This document shows positions 63,351-64,000 of a DNA stretch of 64,000 bases, piece after piece (within the stretch, counting starts at the first letter, position 1; every line of letters begins with the position of its first letter). A program made the translations under genes and the position numbers. The notes below the pieces were generated by a model, which worked only from the letters and a program-made list of their open reading frames with translations, was not told the DNA's origin and ran no database searches. The stretch is taken from positions 451,501 to 515,500 of the forward strand of contig NZ_CP060092.1 of the NCBI RefSeq assembly GCF_014217335.1, given 5' to 3'. The stretch comes from Teredinibacter purpureus. GTDB lineage: Bacteria; Pseudomonadota; Gammaproteobacteria; Pseudomonadales; Cellvibrionaceae.

Positions 63351-64000
63351 CTATTCAAGAAAGGCAAGCAATGCCGAATAGATGCACGTACGCAATACAT
63401 CGCTTTCGTTAACCAAATGATGTCGCGCTCCTGCAATAGAGGTAACTTTGCAGTTGGCAAATACACTTTGAATAACCGGTACATTAAATCGCCAATCAAC
63501 CGTTTCATCTTCTTCTCCCTGAATTATTAGCGTTGGCACAGTCAATGGCCTATCGATATCGGCCAGAATATTGCGGCGTTTTACTCCAAACCATTCTACC
63601 CATTCAAGCATTGCTCGCAGCCATGAATGACGAATAATGCGTGTCTGCAAACGATCCTTTTGCGCCAGAAAACGACAAAAAGCCTCATCGTTACTGTTCA
63701 TGCTGAAATGACGCTTAATAGGCACTCGCAATAACTGCACTAAGGGAAAGCTTAGCTTAATAAAACCAAAACGTCGGGGCTTTATAAGCGGTGCTAACAA
63801 CACGACCTTCTCGATTGGGCAGGCATAAGCCTGATCAAGTAAATAGCGTAAAATCGCTGCCGCACCCGTACTTTGACCTATCAATGAAATACAGCCAAAC
63901 CTCTTTTTATGCTGCTGTACTAACACCACGCAATCGCTCACCACATTCGCATATTCAACAAAACTATTAATGGCCGCAGGCTCGCCCTCACTTAAACCGT
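63351..64000 (-). CDS. Alpha/beta hydrolase, N-terminus outside the window
   Basis: A partial gene: the frame stays open to the right edge and no start is visible, so about 216 C-terminal residues are seen. At the edge it reads GLSEGEPAAINSFVEY, which fits the GHGxSEG segment of lysophospholipase/monoglyceride-lipase-like hydrolases. The nucleophile elbow is IGQSTGAAA, the acid probably in IIQGEEDETVDW, and the His in AGARHHLVNE. Substrate unknown. Seems soluble in the visible part. Confidence 0.82.
   Translation of the reverse strand, partial: GLSEGEPAAINSFVEYANVVSDCVVLVQQHKKRFGCISLIGQSTGAAAILRYLLDQAYACPIEKVVLLAPLIKPRRFGFIKLSFPLVQLLRVPIKRHFSMNSNDEAFCRFLAQKDRLQTRIIRHSWLRAMLEWVEWFGVKRRNILADIDRPLTVPTLIIQGEEDETVDWRFNVPVIQSVFANCKVTSIAGARHHLVNESDVLRTCIYSALLAFLE

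Noticed and set aside
1..64000. Mobile elements, CRISPR arrays, tRNA genes, defence or toxin systems
   Set aside because: I saw no transposase, integrase, spaced repeat array, tRNA cloverleaf or recognisable defence genes; the window looks like stable core chromosome with a few accessory loci.

Overview
The window reads as chromosomal DNA of a marine, polysaccharide-degrading gammaproteobacterium of the Cellvibrionales type (relatives of Teredinibacter or Saccharophagus). The reasons are a mannan-use locus, a poly-serine linker in an exported lipoprotein, exported DGDGWGWEN repeats, and core gene orders shared with pseudomonads and their relatives (thiI-glnA-ntrBC, gpm-envC-ctpA, hisBHAF, ubiIH-pepP-ygfB-zapA-6S RNA-5-FCL, rpiA-ilvA). 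The genus is an inference from content; I could not run a search. I saw no insertion sequence, prophage, CRISPR array or tRNA.

Layout. 0.1-8.2 kb: a haem-motif lipoprotein, then a tight three-gene cyclic-di-GMP operon with two paralogous membrane diguanylate cyclases and a very large beta-propeller/GGDEF/EAL protein. 8.2-12.5 kb: an RND efflux pump with its adaptor. 12.6-19.2 kb: a beta-mannan locus (GH5 mannanase, cellobiose/mannobiose 2-epimerase, GH130 phosphorylase, LacI regulator, second AGE-family isomerase) with two LacI-type operators. 19.3-22 kb: a small outer-membrane barrel, an unknown membrane protein and thiI. 22-27.3 kb: glnA behind a sigma-54 promoter with an NtrC site, a DUF4124 protein, ntrB and ntrC. 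27.3-30.9 kb: a small exported peptide, a histidine kinase with an eroded ATPase domain, secB, a rhodanese-like protein and gpmA. 31-35 kb: an EnvC-like activator, ctpA, a divergent polysaccharide deacetylase and a small conserved protein. 35.1-37.8 kb: a CpxP/CpxR/CpxA-like envelope-stress set with a perfect CpxR box. 37.8-40.7 kb: hisBHAF.

40.8-46.2 kb: an FNR-type box before a 43-residue membrane peptide and an anchored thioredoxin-like protein, then a glycan-modification cluster (glycosyltransferase, two methyltransferases, an alpha/alpha-toroid protein, an acyltransferase). 46.2-49.8 kb: pqiABC lipid transport. 49.8-55.9 kb: ubiI, ubiH, pepP, ygfB, then on the other strand a ZapB-like coiled coil, zapA, 6S RNA and 5-formyl-THF cyclo-ligase. 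56-59 kb: a 48-residue exported peptide and feoAB behind an FNR-type promoter. 59.1-62.9 kb: serA, rpiA and ilvA. 63-64 kb: a small lipoprotein and a hydrolase that runs off the right edge.

The mannan genes form a coherent route: the lipid-anchored mannanase releases oligomannosides, mannobiose is epimerised to mannosyl-glucose, GH130 phosphorolyses it, and free mannose can be isomerised by the second AGE protein. No transporter lies in the locus. The strongest candidates for something new are the c-di-GMP operon, where one cyclase carries three exact-period Cys/Asp/Trp repeats that its neighbour lacks, and the oxygen-linked membrane micropeptide next to a thioredoxin-like protein.
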